This document shows positions 18,401 through 28,358 of a DNA stretch of 64,000 bases, one piece after another. The DNA lies in assembly GCA_004144345.1 (NCBI GenBank), contig SEEL01000019.1, positions 1 through 64,000 on the forward strand. The letters are read 5' to 3'. The first letter of the stretch is position 1. Each line of letters starts with the position of its first letter. The notes beneath the pieces are model-generated. The model was not told where the DNA came from. It ran no database searches and saw only the letters and a program-made list of their open reading frames with translations. The translations under genes were made by a program, and so were the position numbers. The DNA is from Hyphomicrobiales bacterium. GTDB taxonomy: Bacteria > Pseudomonadota > Alphaproteobacteria > Rhizobiales > Devosiaceae.

Positions 18401-19027
18401 TCAACCGATCTGGATCACGGTGTCGCTCAGGAACTGGTAGGGCGGAACCACCAGGTTGGTCGGAGCGGGACCTTTACGGATACGACCGGCCGTATCGAAC
18501 TGCGAACCGTGGCACGGGCAGAGCCAGCCACCGAACTCACCGGCGTCGCCAACGGGCACGCAACCGAGATGCGTGCACAGCGCCACCATCACCAGATACT
18601 GCGCATGGCCCTCCTTGACGCGCGACTCGTCGGTCGCGGGGTCCTTGAGCTCGTTGAGCGGCACGGCGCGCGCTTCGTCGATCTCGGCCTGCGTGCGGTG
18701 CCGCACGAAAACCGGCGACCCGCGCCACTTGATCGTAACCGACGACCCTTCGGCAACCGAAGACAGGTCGAATTCGGTCGAGGCCATGGCCAGCACGGAA
18801 GCGTCGGGATTGAGCTGGTTGATCAGCGGCCACACCGCTGCGCCAACGCCCACTGCACCTACCGCCGCCGTCGCGACATAGAGAAAGTCGCGGCGCCCCG
18901 CATTGGGTTGTTCGGTGTGCGCCAAATTCGATTCTGTCGCCAAGGTCGAAATCCCTGCCTGCTGTCTGATTTGCGCTGGCTTGCGGAGCCCCCGCACCGC
19001 GCAACAAATGACCTCACCCGCCCTCAA
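18401..19027 (-). CDS. petA: ubiquinol-cytochrome c reductase iron-sulfur (Rieske) subunit
   Basis: RRDFLYVATAAVGAVGVGAAVWPLI; CTHLGCVP and CPCHGSQFD; true start may be a downstream TTG (~18943). Confidence 0.92.
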   Translation of the reverse strand: MRAGEVICCAVRGLRKPAQIRQQAGISTLATESNLAHTEQPNAGRRDFLYVATAAVGAVGVGAAVWPLINQLNPDASVLAMASTEFDLSSVAEGSSVTIKWRGSPVFVRHRTQAEIDEARAVPLNELKDPATDESRVKEGHAQYLVMVALCTHLGCVPVGDAGEFGGWLCPCHGSQFDTAGRIRKGPAPTNLVVPPYQFLSDTVIQIG

Positions 19028-19154
19028 CGGCGCGTGATTTGGCTGTCTTTTGGCACTCTCCCTAGAACTTGTCTAGACTGCGGCATTGCCCCAAAACCGC
19101 CATGCGACACTATACCCACCGGTGCTTCAGGCCCGCTGGCGTAAGGAGCAGCCG

Positions 19155-19625
19155 ATGACTGTCCAACTGGCCCTCTATCAGCCCGACATCGCCCAGAACA
19201 CCGGCACCCTGCTGCGGCTGGGCGCCTGTCTCGGGGTCAGGGTACACATCATCCACCCTACCGGCTTCCCTTTCTCGCGCCGCGAATTGAAGCGTGGTGG
19301 CCTCGATTATCTCGACCGCGCCGAGATCGTCGAGCACGACAGCTACGCCCATTTCGCCGCCTGGCGGCAGGAATCAGGCCATCGCACGGTGCTGCTGACC
19401 ACCAAGACCGAGACATCGGCCTACGGGTTTTCCTACGCGCCCGGCGACATCCTGATGCTCGGCCGCGAAAGCGCCGGCGTGCCTGAGTCTGTCGCCGCCG
19501 AGGCCGGCGCCGCCATCCGCATCCCGATGCAGACCGGTTTGCGTTCAATCAATGTTGCCGTCGCTGCGTCCATGATACTGGGCGAAGCACTCCGCCAGAC
19601 TGGCCACTTCGAGACTCTCTCATGA
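19155..19625 (+). CDS. trmL: tRNA (cytidine(34)-2'-O)-methyltransferase, SpoU/TrmL family
   Basis: [80 protein letters not shown]. Confidence 0.93.
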   Translation: MTVQLALYQPDIAQNTGTLLRLGACLGVRVHIIHPTGFPFSRRELKRGGLDYLDRAEIVEHDSYAHFAAWRQESGHRTVLLTTKTETSAYGFSYAPGDILMLGRESAGVPESVAAEAGAAIRIPMQTGLRSINVAVAASMILGEALRQTGHFETLS

Positions 19626-20488
19626 CCCTGCCCCCCGACATCTCAGCCAAACAGGCCACCGCCGCTGCCTGGTTCCGCCAGGTTCGCGACGACCTCTGCG
19701 CTCGCCTCGAAGCGATCGAGGCCGAGGGTGGCGTGCTGTCGGACAGGCCGGCGGGCAAGTTCGAGATCAAGCCATGGGCCCGTCCCGACGGCGGTGGCGG
19801 CGAGATGGGCCTGCTGCATGGCCGCGTCTTCGAGAAGGCCGGCGTCCACATCTCCGTCGTCCATGGCCAGTTCAGCGAGGAATTCGCCCGTCAGATGCCG
19901 CACACCGAGGCTGGCGCCGAATTCTGGAGCGCGGGCGTCTCGGTCATCATCCATCCGTGGAATCCGAACGTGCCCGCCGCGCACATGAACACGCGCATGA
20001 TCGTCACCGGCAAGACCTGGTTCGGTGGTGGCGGCGACCTCACCCCGGTGCTCGACCGCCGGCGCAACCAGACCGATCCCGACAGCGTCGATTTCCACGC
20101 CGCTTACCGCAAAGCCTGCGAAACCCATGGCGTCGACTACGCCCGCTACAAGAAATGGTGCGACGACTATTTCTGGCTCAAGCACCGCAACGAGCCGCGC
20201 GGCATCGGCGGCATTTTCTACGACAACCACAATTCAGGTAATTGGGACGCGGATTTCGCCTTCACCCAGGACGTCGGCCGCGCCTTCCTTGATGTCTACC
20301 CTGCCCTCGTCCGCCGCAACTTCAACACGCCATGGACCGAGGCTGATCGCGACGAGCAACTGATCCGCCGCGGCCGCTATGTCGAGTTCAACCTGCTCTA
20401 TGATCGCGGCACCACCTTCGGCCTCAAGACCGGTGGCAACATCGAGGCCATCTTGTCATCCATGCCCCCCGAGGTACGCTGGCCGTAA
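19622..20488 (+). CDS. hemF: oxygen-dependent coproporphyrinogen oxidase
   Basis: [27 protein letters not shown]...[21 protein letters not shown]...[23 protein letters not shown]. Confidence 0.96.
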   Translation: MTLPPDISAKQATAAAWFRQVRDDLCARLEAIEAEGGVLSDRPAGKFEIKPWARPDGGGGEMGLLHGRVFEKAGVHISVVHGQFSEEFARQMPHTEAGAEFWSAGVSVIIHPWNPNVPAAHMNTRMIVTGKTWFGGGGDLTPVLDRRRNQTDPDSVDFHAAYRKACETHGVDYARYKKWCDDYFWLKHRNEPRGIGGIFYDNHNSGNWDADFAFTQDVGRAFLDVYPALVRRNFNTPWTEADRDEQLIRRGRYVEFNLLYDRGTTFGLKTGGNIEAILSSMPPEVRWP

Positions 20489-20500
20489 AGGGGGAACCGG

Positions 20501-21646
20501 GTGGCGCTGACCGAAGTCGAAATCACCGGCTATCGCTCCATCCGCAAGATGCGCCTGCCGCTTCGGCGGGTGACCATCCTCACGGGCGGCAACGGCGTCG
20601 GCAAGACCAACATCTATCGCTCGCTCGAACTGCTGCACGCGGCGGCGCGCGGCACCATCGCCGACGAGATTGCCCGCGAAGGCGGCCTCGGCTCGGTCTT
20701 CTGGGCCGGCGGCAAGAACCTCTCGCCCGATGGCGCCTTCGATCCGCGTTACCGCACCGATGGTCTGCGCAAGGGCGAAGCCAACCGTCTCGCCCTCGAG
20801 GCGACGCTTGAGGATTTCGGCACCTACCGTATCGAATTCGGCTTCCCGCAGAAGATCACCGCAGCGGCCTTCGATACCGAGGCGCAGATCAAGCTCGAAT
20901 CCCTCAGGATCATTGACCGCGGCCGTCCTCGCGCCATCCTTGAGCGCAACGGCCGCCACATCAGCCTGCGCCACGAGGATGCCGACGATCTGCTCGCCAG
21001 TGAAACCGCGCTCGCCGAACTGGGCGGTGCCGATGCCGACCTCGGCGCGGTCCGCACCGAGCTCTCCAACTGGCGCTTCTATCACGGCTTCCGCACCGAT
21101 CCGGATTCGGCCCTGCGCCGTCCATGCCGCGCCATCACCTCGCCGCTCCTGGCTTCCGATGGCAGCAATCTCGCCGCCGTCTTCGCGACGCTGCGCCACA
21201 TCCGTCAGGACACGGTCGATCTCGACGCCGCCATCGAGGCCGCCTTCCCCGGCGCCGAACTGCGCGTGCCCCGCCCCGACGAAACCGCGACCTTCGAGAT
21301 GGTCTTCCCGGAGACGCCCAAGCGCGGCTTCCGCCCGCACGAATTGTCGGAGGGCACGCTGCAGTTTCTCGCGCTGATGGGGGCGCTGCTCTCTTATCGT
21401 CTGCCGCCCTTCATCGCGCTCAACGAGCCCGAGGCCAGCCTCCATCCGAGCCTCTTGCCCGCGCTTGCCGCCGCGATCAGCAAGGCCGCCGAGCGCGCGC
21501 AACTCTGCGTCGTCACCCACTCCGAACTATTGGCCAGCGCTATTGCCGACGTCACCGGCGCGGTGCCGCGTGAAGTGCGCCGCGACGACGATGGCACCGC
21601 GATTAAATCCCTCAGTCCCCTCGGCGTGTTCGAGGAGGACGAATAG
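20501..21646 (+). CDS. stand-alone AAA family ATPase (RecF/SMC-like, DUF2813/AAA_21 style)
   Basis: Walker A LTGGNGVGKTN; signature HELSEGTLQF; Walker B PPFIALNEPEASLHP; GTG start. Confidence 0.85.
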   Translation: MALTEVEITGYRSIRKMRLPLRRVTILTGGNGVGKTNIYRSLELLHAAARGTIADEIAREGGLGSVFWAGGKNLSPDGAFDPRYRTDGLRKGEANRLALEATLEDFGTYRIEFGFPQKITAAAFDTEAQIKLESLRIIDRGRPRAILERNGRHISLRHEDADDLLASETALAELGGADADLGAVRTELSNWRFYHGFRTDPDSALRRPCRAITSPLLASDGSNLAAVFATLRHIRQDTVDLDAAIEAAFPGAELRVPRPDETATFEMVFPETPKRGFRPHELSEGTLQFLALMGALLSYRLPPFIALNEPEASLHPSLLPALAAAISKAAERAQLCVVTHSELLASAIADVTGAVPREVRRDDDGTAIKSLSPLGVFEEDE

Positions 21647-21700
21647 CGGAACTCAAGCCGCCCCTCTCCGTTTCCCCTAGCTGAGCCTCAGGAGGTTGCG

Positions 21701-21880
21701 ATGAAGCAGTATGAATGCCTCGTTCCCGGTTGCCAGTGGCATACCCAGGCCGACGATCCCGCCGAGATCGTGCGCCGCGCCGCCGACCATCTGCGGTCGG
21801 TGCATGCCGAGGCAGAGGTGCGCCCGGAAATGATTGATCGCATCAAGCAGCGCATCCATGCGGCGCAGGCCGCGCAATAG
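21701..21880 (+). CDS. DUF1059-like small protein (59 aa, below ORF-track cutoff)
   Basis: MKQYECLVPGCQWHTQADDPAEIVRRAADHLRSVHAEAEVRPEMIDRIKQRIHAAQAAQ; SD AGGAGG upstream; CxxxxC...HLxxxH pattern. Confidence 0.8.
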   Translation: MKQYECLVPGCQWHTQADDPAEIVRRAADHLRSVHAEAEVRPEMIDRIKQRIHAAQAAQ

Positions 21881-23077
21881 TCAGCGCTGCAGCATTGCCA
21901 GCAGCGTGTTGCGATCCATCTTGAAGCCGGACTGAATCCATCGCTTTTCGAGCCGGTCCAGTTCGGCCCCGATCTTGGGGCCGGGCTTCATGCCGCGCTG
22001 CATCAGGTCGCTGCCCGACACCGGAAAGCGCGGTACGTCGATCTGCTCGAGATGCTGCACCACCACCTGCTTGCCTGCTTCGGTCCATCCCGACAGCGTC
22101 GCCGCCACTTCCACCGCATCGGAGAGAAAGGCCGGGAAGCGATAGGCCGCTTCGTTGATGTGGAAATCGGTCAGCAGCTTCGCCGCGAGGATGATCGACT
22201 CCGCCGTCGCGATCTCGTCATTCGACAACCGCCAGCGCTGCTTGACGCCCTTGCTGCCGAGAAACTGCACGAGGATCGCGAGCCGTGCCGTGCCGTTCGG
22301 CCGGTGCACCCGCCGCTCATAGGTACCCAGCCGGTCGAGCAGCGGCGCCGGCATCTCGATGATGCCCGCTTCCACCATCGTCTCGAAGGTCCGCGCCACC
22401 TGCGGCAGCGCGATCATGCGGCGCATCTCGGCGCCTACCCGCTCGCCCGAGAGATCGCCAAGGTCCCCCGCCGCCTTCCGCACCGCCGCCAGTCCGTCCT
22501 CGTCGAACAGCTGCTGGCCGTGGCTCGCGGTGAAGCGGAAGAACCGGTAGACGCGCAGCCGGTCCTCGGCGATGCGCCGGTTGGCGTCGCCGATGAAGCG
22601 CACCACACCATTGAGGCAATCCTCGGCGCCGCTGATCGGATCGAACAGCTCGCCATCCATGTCGCAATAGAGCGCATTGAGCGTGAAGTCGCGCCGCTCG
22701 GCGTCGCGCGTCCAGTGGTAGCCGAAGCGCACCACCGCACGTCGCCCGTCGGTCTCGACGTCTTCGCGCAGCGTCGTCACCTCATAGCTGCGCTCGCCCA
22801 CCTTCAGCGTCACCGTGCCGTGCTCGACGCCCGTCGGATACACCGCGATCCCCGCCTCGCCGGCGCGCCGCATCACCTCGTCGGGCCGCAGCTCGGTGGC
22901 GAAGTCCACATCATTGGCTTCACGCGCATGTTCGGACAGCGTGTCGCGCACCGCGCCACCCACGGCACGGGTCTTCCCCGCCGCCCCGTCGAGCAGCGCG
23001 AACACCCTTTGCGTCGCCTCATCGCGCAGCCAGGCCGCGTCTCTGAGGCGCTGCAATGCCGCCTTGGGGATCACCAC
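21881..23077 (-). CDS. cca: CCA tRNA nucleotidyltransferase / poly(A) polymerase family
   Basis: RAVGGAVRDTL...ANDVDFATELRPDEVMRRAG, TRDAERRDFTLNALYCDMDGELFDPISGAEDC, RIAEDRLRVYRFFRF. Confidence 0.92.
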   Translation of the reverse strand: MVIPKAALQRLRDAAWLRDEATQRVFALLDGAAGKTRAVGGAVRDTLSEHAREANDVDFATELRPDEVMRRAGEAGIAVYPTGVEHGTVTLKVGERSYEVTTLREDVETDGRRAVVRFGYHWTRDAERRDFTLNALYCDMDGELFDPISGAEDCLNGVVRFIGDANRRIAEDRLRVYRFFRFTASHGQQLFDEDGLAAVRKAAGDLGDLSGERVGAEMRRMIALPQVARTFETMVEAGIIEMPAPLLDRLGTYERRVHRPNGTARLAILVQFLGSKGVKQRWRLSNDEIATAESIILAAKLLTDFHINEAAYRFPAFLSDAVEVAATLSGWTEAGKQVVVQHLEQIDVPRFPVSGSDLMQRGMKPGPKIGAELDRLEKRWIQSGFKMDRNTLLAMLQR

Positions 23078-23700
23078 GGAATCTCGTCCTTCAGCACCAG
23101 CTCATAAAAGCGCCGCGTCAGATTGGCGGTTATCCCCCAGATGACAAGCCCCTCATGCGCAATCTGCCAGGTCGAGCCCTGGCGCGCCCCGCGCGTGAAA
23201 CGCAGCGTCCCGAAGCTCTCGTCGCGCATCAGCGTCGGCAACGGCACCTCGAACACGCTCTTCACTTCGCCGGGATTGCCGACGAACGCCCGGTGCGGCG
23301 TCACCTCGGCCACCACCGGCGTGATCAGATAGTTCGAGCCGGTAAAATAGGCCGGCATGTAGCCGAGGACCCGCGCATCGTCGCGATCGAGCGCCACCTC
23401 TTCCCACGCCTCGCGCAGCGCCGCGTCGCCCGGCCCCTTGTCCTCGGGGTCGATCTTGCCGCCCGGAAAGGCGATCTGCCCGGAATGCGAGCGCAGGTCT
23501 GGCGAGCGTTCGGTGTAGAGGATCGAGAGCGCCTCGCCGCGCCGCACAATGGCGATCAGCACCGCGGCATCGCGCGGCGGCGAGGCAAAGCCGCCATCCG
23601 GTACCCAGTCGGGGGCGAGCGAAGCCGTCTCCTCGGCCAGCTGCGGCGAGGGCAGCAACCGATTCCTGATTCGCTCGATCAGTTCATCGGCTGCCGACAC
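23071..23700 (-). CDS. NUDIX hydrolase (CoA pyrophosphatase-like)
   Basis: Nudix box GGKIDPEDKGPGDAALREAWEEVAL. Confidence 0.9.
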   Translation of the reverse strand: MSAADELIERIRNRLLPSPQLAEETASLAPDWVPDGGFASPPRDAAVLIAIVRRGEALSILYTERSPDLRSHSGQIAFPGGKIDPEDKGPGDAALREAWEEVALDRDDARVLGYMPAYFTGSNYLITPVVAEVTPHRAFVGNPGEVKSVFEVPLPTLMRDESFGTLRFTRGARQGSTWQIAHEGLVIWGITANLTRRFYELVLKDEIPW

Positions 23701-23708
23701 ATCACACC

Positions 23709-24269
23709 CTACTGATGCTTCCTGGCCCCGAACGCGCCGATCCTGCCCGTGAGGCGCGCCGCAAGCGTCTTGTCCTCAGCATAGACAAGCACGCGGCTCG
23801 GGTCGACCGGACCCGGCCATTCGACCGCGCCCAGCACCGTCGGCTGCCAGCCCAGCGGGCAATAATAATCGCGGTCGCCGATCAGGATCACAAAGCTGCC
23901 CTTGCTGCGCTCCAGCGCCTGCCGAGTCACTTCGAGCGCCAGCTGCTTGCCGATGCCGCGCTTGCGGAAGTTCGGATGCGTCGCCAGCGGCCCCAGCATG
24001 TAGCCATCGACGCCACCCACGCTGAGCGGTGTCATCCACACGCAGGCAGCTGGGGTGCCATCGACTTCGGCGATGAGCGAGAGGGAGGGGTCGATCGGGA
24101 AGCGCTCGCGCACCCGGAAGGCCGTCCGGGCAAAACGCCCCGGCCCGAACGCCGCCGCCTGCAATTCGTCGATGAACGCATCATCGGCGGGCGTGGCAAC
24201 GCGAATGGTGGACGGCTGGGATTGCGGAGGGACCGGAGGCACCTCGGGCGCGACAGAAGGCGTGATCAT
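23709..24269 (-). CDS. GNAT family N-acetyltransferase
   Basis: LGPLATHPNFRKRGIGKQLALEVTRQALERSKGSFVILIGDRDYYCPLGW. Confidence 0.88.
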   Translation of the reverse strand: MITPSVAPEVPPVPPQSQPSTIRVATPADDAFIDELQAAAFGPGRFARTAFRVRERFPIDPSLSLIAEVDGTPAACVWMTPLSVGGVDGYMLGPLATHPNFRKRGIGKQLALEVTRQALERSKGSFVILIGDRDYYCPLGWQPTVLGAVEWPGPVDPSRVLVYAEDKTLAARLTGRIGAFGARKHQ

Positions 24270-24277
24270 CGTGACAA

Positions 24278-24383
24278 GTCCAGGAAGCGTAAAAAGGACA
24301 AATGCACCGGCTCTCGGGCCGGCTCCCGACCAACTAGGGTCGTCGGGTCACGTGAACGACGTTCTCCATCCTGGACGCCTCCT
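24278..24383 (-). promoter_or_regulatory. candidate leader with short uORF (24334-24369, MENVVHVTRRP*) and hairpins upstream of the GNAT gene
   Basis: AGGAGG SD 8 nt before the uORF ATG; hairpin 24306-24323; U5 tract 24291-24295; flanking 8-bp inverted repeat GTCCAGGA/TCCTGGAC. Confidence 0.45.
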
Positions 24384-24534
24384 GACGTCTGAAACGCGCA
24401 TTAGCACCAGCTATCTTGCGCGTAAACGATAAATCATGGAGTCGATCGTTCAATTCAAGACCTCGCCGCGGGTGCCGGGTAATTGTGAACGGAGCGCCTC
24501 ACTCGGGCGTTGCTAGGTCCAAAAGGAGACGATT

Positions 24535-25491
24535 GTGGGACAACTGGTCGACGGCACCTGGTCGAGCGAATGGTACGACACCAAAAAGACCGGCGGCAAA
24601 TTCGTCCGCGGTGACGCCGTCTTCCGCAACTGGATCACCTCGGATGGCAGCCCCGGCCCCTCCGGCGAGGGCGGCTTCGCGGCCGAAGCCGGCCGCTACC
24701 ACCTCTACGTCTCCTACGCCTGTCCCTGGGCCCACCGCACCCTGATCTTCCGCGCCCTCAAGGGCCTCGAGGACATCATTACGGTCTCTGTCGTCTCGCC
24801 CAAAATGGCCGATGAGACCGGCTGGACCTTCAAATCGGAAGGCGCGACCGGCGACAGCCTCTACGGCGCCGACCATCTCTACCAGATCTACCAGCGCGCG
24901 AGGCCCGACTACACCGGCCGCGTCACCGTTCCCGTGCTCTGGGACAAGCAGCGCCAGACCATCGTCAACAATGAAAGTTCGGAGATCATCCGGATGCTCA
25001 ACAGCGCCTTCGACGGCCTTACCGCCAATGAAGACGATTACTACCCCGAAGCGCTCCGCCCCGGCATCGACGCCCTCAACCAGCGCATCTACGACACCGT
25101 CAACAACGGCGTCTACAAGGCCGGCTTCGCAACGAAGCAGGAGGCCTATGAGGAAGCCGTCGCCGCCCTCTTCGCCTCACTCGACTGGATCGAGGAGATC
25201 CTCAGCAACAACGCCTACCTCGCCGGCGACCGCGTCACCGAAGCCGACTGGCGCCTCCTCACCACCCTGCTCCGCTTCGACGCCGTCTATGTCGGCCACT
25301 TCAAATGCAACATCCGCCGCATCGCCGACTACCCCAACATCTCGCACTATCTGAAGGGCCTCGTGGCCGTGCCGGGGGTCCGTGACACCATCCACATGGA
25401 CCACATCAAGACCCACTACTACTGGAGCCACCCCACCATAAACCCCACGCGGATCGTCCCGGTGGGGCCGGAACTGGACTTCCTGGACTAG
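24535..25491 (+). CDS. glutathione S-transferase family protein (glutathionyl-hydroquinone reductase-like)
   Basis: YHLYVSYACPWAHRTLIFRALKGLEDIITVSVVSP; GTG start. Confidence 0.9.
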   Translation: MGQLVDGTWSSEWYDTKKTGGKFVRGDAVFRNWITSDGSPGPSGEGGFAAEAGRYHLYVSYACPWAHRTLIFRALKGLEDIITVSVVSPKMADETGWTFKSEGATGDSLYGADHLYQIYQRARPDYTGRVTVPVLWDKQRQTIVNNESSEIIRMLNSAFDGLTANEDDYYPEALRPGIDALNQRIYDTVNNGVYKAGFATKQEAYEEAVAALFASLDWIEEILSNNAYLAGDRVTEADWRLLTTLLRFDAVYVGHFKCNIRRIADYPNISHYLKGLVAVPGVRDTIHMDHIKTHYYWSHPTINPTRIVPVGPELDFLD

Positions 25492-25525
25492 GGGCTTTGG
25501 TTCCTGACCGGGCCAGCCGAGTGGT

Positions 25526-26350
25526 TCACCTTTGTCTGCCGCTCGCGCCTTCCCACCTCGCTACCAAAGGCCGTGCAAAGGTGTTGAATACACCGATGGC
25601 CGCATAGTGAGCAAAGTAGTAGCTCGAACGCAGCAGGCCCAGGTTTTCGACGTTGCGATAGGTTGACCAAGTATATCGGGCGGCAGCCAGCTTGTTTCCG
25701 GAAAGAGAATTATCGCGGACCCGGTAGAGCGCAAGGCTCTCGGGGAGTGGTACCGCGCGATCCACTTTCTTCAGAATGCGTAGCCACAGGCCGAAATCTT
25801 CAGCACCGCGCACTTCTGGCATGTAGACCTTGCCGATCCTTTCGGTGTCGTAGACGGCAGTCAGGCAACCGATCACGCAGGATTTGAGCAGATCCCGATA
25901 CGCGACAGGTCTTTTCGCTTGATGCGTGTTGATGAAGCGACCTCCTTCATCAATCCGATCATAGGAGGAGAACGTGAAAGCGAGATCGTGCTTCTGCATG
26001 AAGGAAATCTGTCGCGCCAGCTTCTCGGGCTTCCACAGATCGTCGCTATCGAGGAAGGCGACGTATCGTCCGCTTGCGGCTTCGATGGCCGCATTGCGGG
26101 CCTGAGCCGGCCCACGATTGGCACCGCTGGCAAGTAGACAGATGCGAGAATCTGCCCCGCCTAAATCCGCTACAATCGCCTTCGTCTCATCGCGCGAGCC
26201 GTCGTCGGAGACGATGAGTTCCCAGTTCTGAAATTGCTGGCAACGCACCGACTCCACTGAGTCAGAAATGAATCGTGCGCTGTTGAAAGCGGGCATGACA
26301 ATGGAAACGGTCGGAGAGCCGGAACGAAGATCACGCATTGATTTTGTCAT
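25526..26350 (-). CDS. family 2 glycosyltransferase
   Basis: PTVSIVMPAFNSARFISDSVESVRCQQFQNWELIVSDDGSRDET; YVAFLDSDDLWKPEKL. Confidence 0.92.
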   Translation of the reverse strand: MTKSMRDLRSGSPTVSIVMPAFNSARFISDSVESVRCQQFQNWELIVSDDGSRDETKAIVADLGGADSRICLLASGANRGPAQARNAAIEAASGRYVAFLDSDDLWKPEKLARQISFMQKHDLAFTFSSYDRIDEGGRFINTHQAKRPVAYRDLLKSCVIGCLTAVYDTERIGKVYMPEVRGAEDFGLWLRILKKVDRAVPLPESLALYRVRDNSLSGNKLAAARYTWSTYRNVENLGLLRSSYYFAHYAAIGVFNTFARPLVARWEGASGRQR

Positions 26351-27575
26351 TACCCGACAAGTTCCGTCGAGGCCCAGTATCTACGGCCATAAGCGCAAGC
26401 AACAGGAACATGCCCTCGTATATTAGCATCGAGAGCGTCAGGGTCATTGTGAAGAAGGCAGAAACGACAGCAACAAAGTAAACCTTGTGATTGGTGCGCG
26501 TGGCATGCCAGAGCGCCGACGCTGCGAACAGCACATATAGCAGGAAGGCAGGTAGTCCGCCTTCGACGAGCACCTCAAGGGGAGTGTTATGGGCAAATCG
26601 CCCGGGCTCCCCGATGGCGGCTCCGAAGTTATACAAGCCGACGCCCACCAGGGGATGCTCAGACCAGGCCGTTAAGCCGGCAAGCCACAGATCGGCGCGG
26701 CCGCTTCCGCTCGAGATATTGCCGGTGCGATGCAGCAGGATTTCATTAAGTTCAGGAACCTGCCACGCCAACGCAGCGACCACGGACGCGCCGACAATAA
26801 CTGCAGCGCCCAGACTGACGTCGCGCCGCTTTAGCCTACCGGTCAGAAGCTGAAACAATACTGCCGCTCCAAGGCCCGCGATTCCCGCCAGTAGTGCACC
26901 CCGTGAAAGGCAAAGCGCAAAGACCATCAGCGCGGCGATGGCTAGGAGTGGACGTATTTTCCCCCACAGAAGTGCGTAGAGAATAACGAAGAGCATGCCT
27001 AGACCAGCGAAATTCGGATCGGTCCAAACGCCTGTCAGACGGTAAAGCCCGCGCTCATACATGGCGCCCCAAGATACGCGCGGCAGCGAACCGGCGGACA
27101 AATTCTCATATATTCCAATAAGATACAGGGCTAATGAGCTAACCACCAAACCCCAGCCGCTAATGTGAAGCGCCCGATCAACGGAAGCGGCATGTCGCTG
27201 AAAAATGCCTTTGCTGATACTATAATACACATAAACGAGAAGCATCCCCAGAAGCATTCTCGCGCTGGAATAAACGTCAATGCTTACAAGTGAAGACTGA
27301 AGCAATAAATAAAGAAACAATAATACAAACAAGACTTCAAATAGAGTGACTTTAATAGTTCTTGTTATTGCAATTGGCGCCGCAACAAGCATCAAGACCA
27401 TGAATAGTTTTACGTGAAAGCCTATCTCTATGGTAAATATACTTACAAATGCGGAAAACACGTAGATCGACAGAAGAATGTCTTCAGTTTTTCTGGACGA
27501 GCGGACGCGAGAGGCCGCAAAAGTATCACTTGCCTGAGGCTCGACGTAGGCTGACGACTTCACAGTTTGCGCCAT
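26331..27575 (-). CDS. O-antigen ligase/polymerase-like membrane protein
   Basis: Many TM helices; GSGRADLWLAGLTAWSEHPLVGVGLYNFG...FAHNTPLEVLVEGGLPAFLLY Wzy/WaaL pattern. Confidence 0.85.
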   Translation of the reverse strand: MAQTVKSSAYVEPQASDTFAASRVRSSRKTEDILLSIYVFSAFVSIFTIEIGFHVKLFMVLMLVAAPIAITRTIKVTLFEVLFVLLFLYLLLQSSLVSIDVYSSARMLLGMLLVYVYYSISKGIFQRHAASVDRALHISGWGLVVSSLALYLIGIYENLSAGSLPRVSWGAMYERGLYRLTGVWTDPNFAGLGMLFVILYALLWGKIRPLLAIAALMVFALCLSRGALLAGIAGLGAAVLFQLLTGRLKRRDVSLGAAVIVGASVVAALAWQVPELNEILLHRTGNISSGSGRADLWLAGLTAWSEHPLVGVGLYNFGAAIGEPGRFAHNTPLEVLVEGGLPAFLLYVLFAASALWHATRTNHKVYFVAVVSAFFTMTLTLSMLIYEGMFLLLALMAVDTGPRRNLSGNDKINA

Positions 27576-28351
27576 CCCTTCACAGCGAGCGAAATCATTC
27601 GCGCAGGATTTTCCTCATGCTGAACGGACTTCTTGATGGCAAAGAGAACCACAATTGGAAGGGAGAACTTCCCAAGAACCCGCCTAATTATCGCACCCTT
27701 CGAAATGGCGACGCGATCGCTCTCAAATTGGCCGCCGCTGGGTTCCCCTGAATGGGTTACAATACACTCCGGCACATAGATGGCGGCTAGACCAGAACGG
27801 ACTAGATCAGAGACAAATATGTTCTCCTCGCCCGAGACGTACTCCGCACCCAAGCCAAATCGCTCATCAAACTGCACATGCGAGCGACGAACTGCATCCA
27901 GTCGAAACGCGATTTCGATGGAGACTACGTTAAGTGACGTTAGCACAGTGTGCTTGTATGACGTGGGCGGATAGCGCCGAAGGGGATGCCCTTTGTCACT
28001 ACGGGCCTGGAAGGTGATGACGTCCGCCTCGGGATGGTCGCGGAACATTGCTTCCAGCCGTTCTGAGGCATCAGCATCGAAGATGATATCGTCATCCGAT
28101 ATGACGCATATGTCTCCTTTCGCTGCCGCAATGGCCCGGTTGCGGCTCTTCGATAGGCCGCGCTCTGCGACATTCACGACGACCCCCCCCACTGACCTTA
28201 TCGGACTGGCCCAGGCTTCTGCACGATCGAGATCGGGTTCATCGACCTGGTTGACGACGATACATCGAGCCGGATCCAGTCGTGCCCCTGCCGCATCGAA
28301 ACGATTATTCATCGTCGAGACAAGAAACTGCAGCGTGGTCATCCTTTCCAA
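27560..28351 (-). CDS. glycosyltransferase (GT2-like)
   Basis: GLSKSRNRAIAAAKGDICVISDDDIIFD; FDERFGLGAEYVSGEENIFVSDL. Confidence 0.82.
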   Translation of the reverse strand: MERMTTLQFLVSTMNNRFDAAGARLDPARCIVVNQVDEPDLDRAEAWASPIRSVGGVVVNVAERGLSKSRNRAIAAAKGDICVISDDDIIFDADASERLEAMFRDHPEADVITFQARSDKGHPLRRYPPTSYKHTVLTSLNVVSIEIAFRLDAVRRSHVQFDERFGLGAEYVSGEENIFVSDLVRSGLAAIYVPECIVTHSGEPSGGQFESDRVAISKGAIIRRVLGKFSLPIVVLFAIKKSVQHEENPARMISLAVKGWRKL

Positions 28352-28358
28352 AAGTACG

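Noticed and set aside
20501-21880. AAA ATPase plus small DUF1059-like gene as a two-gene defence system
   Set aside because: No nuclease or toxin-like partner; the DUF1059-like protein is a common housekeeping-type small protein and the surroundings are core metabolism.
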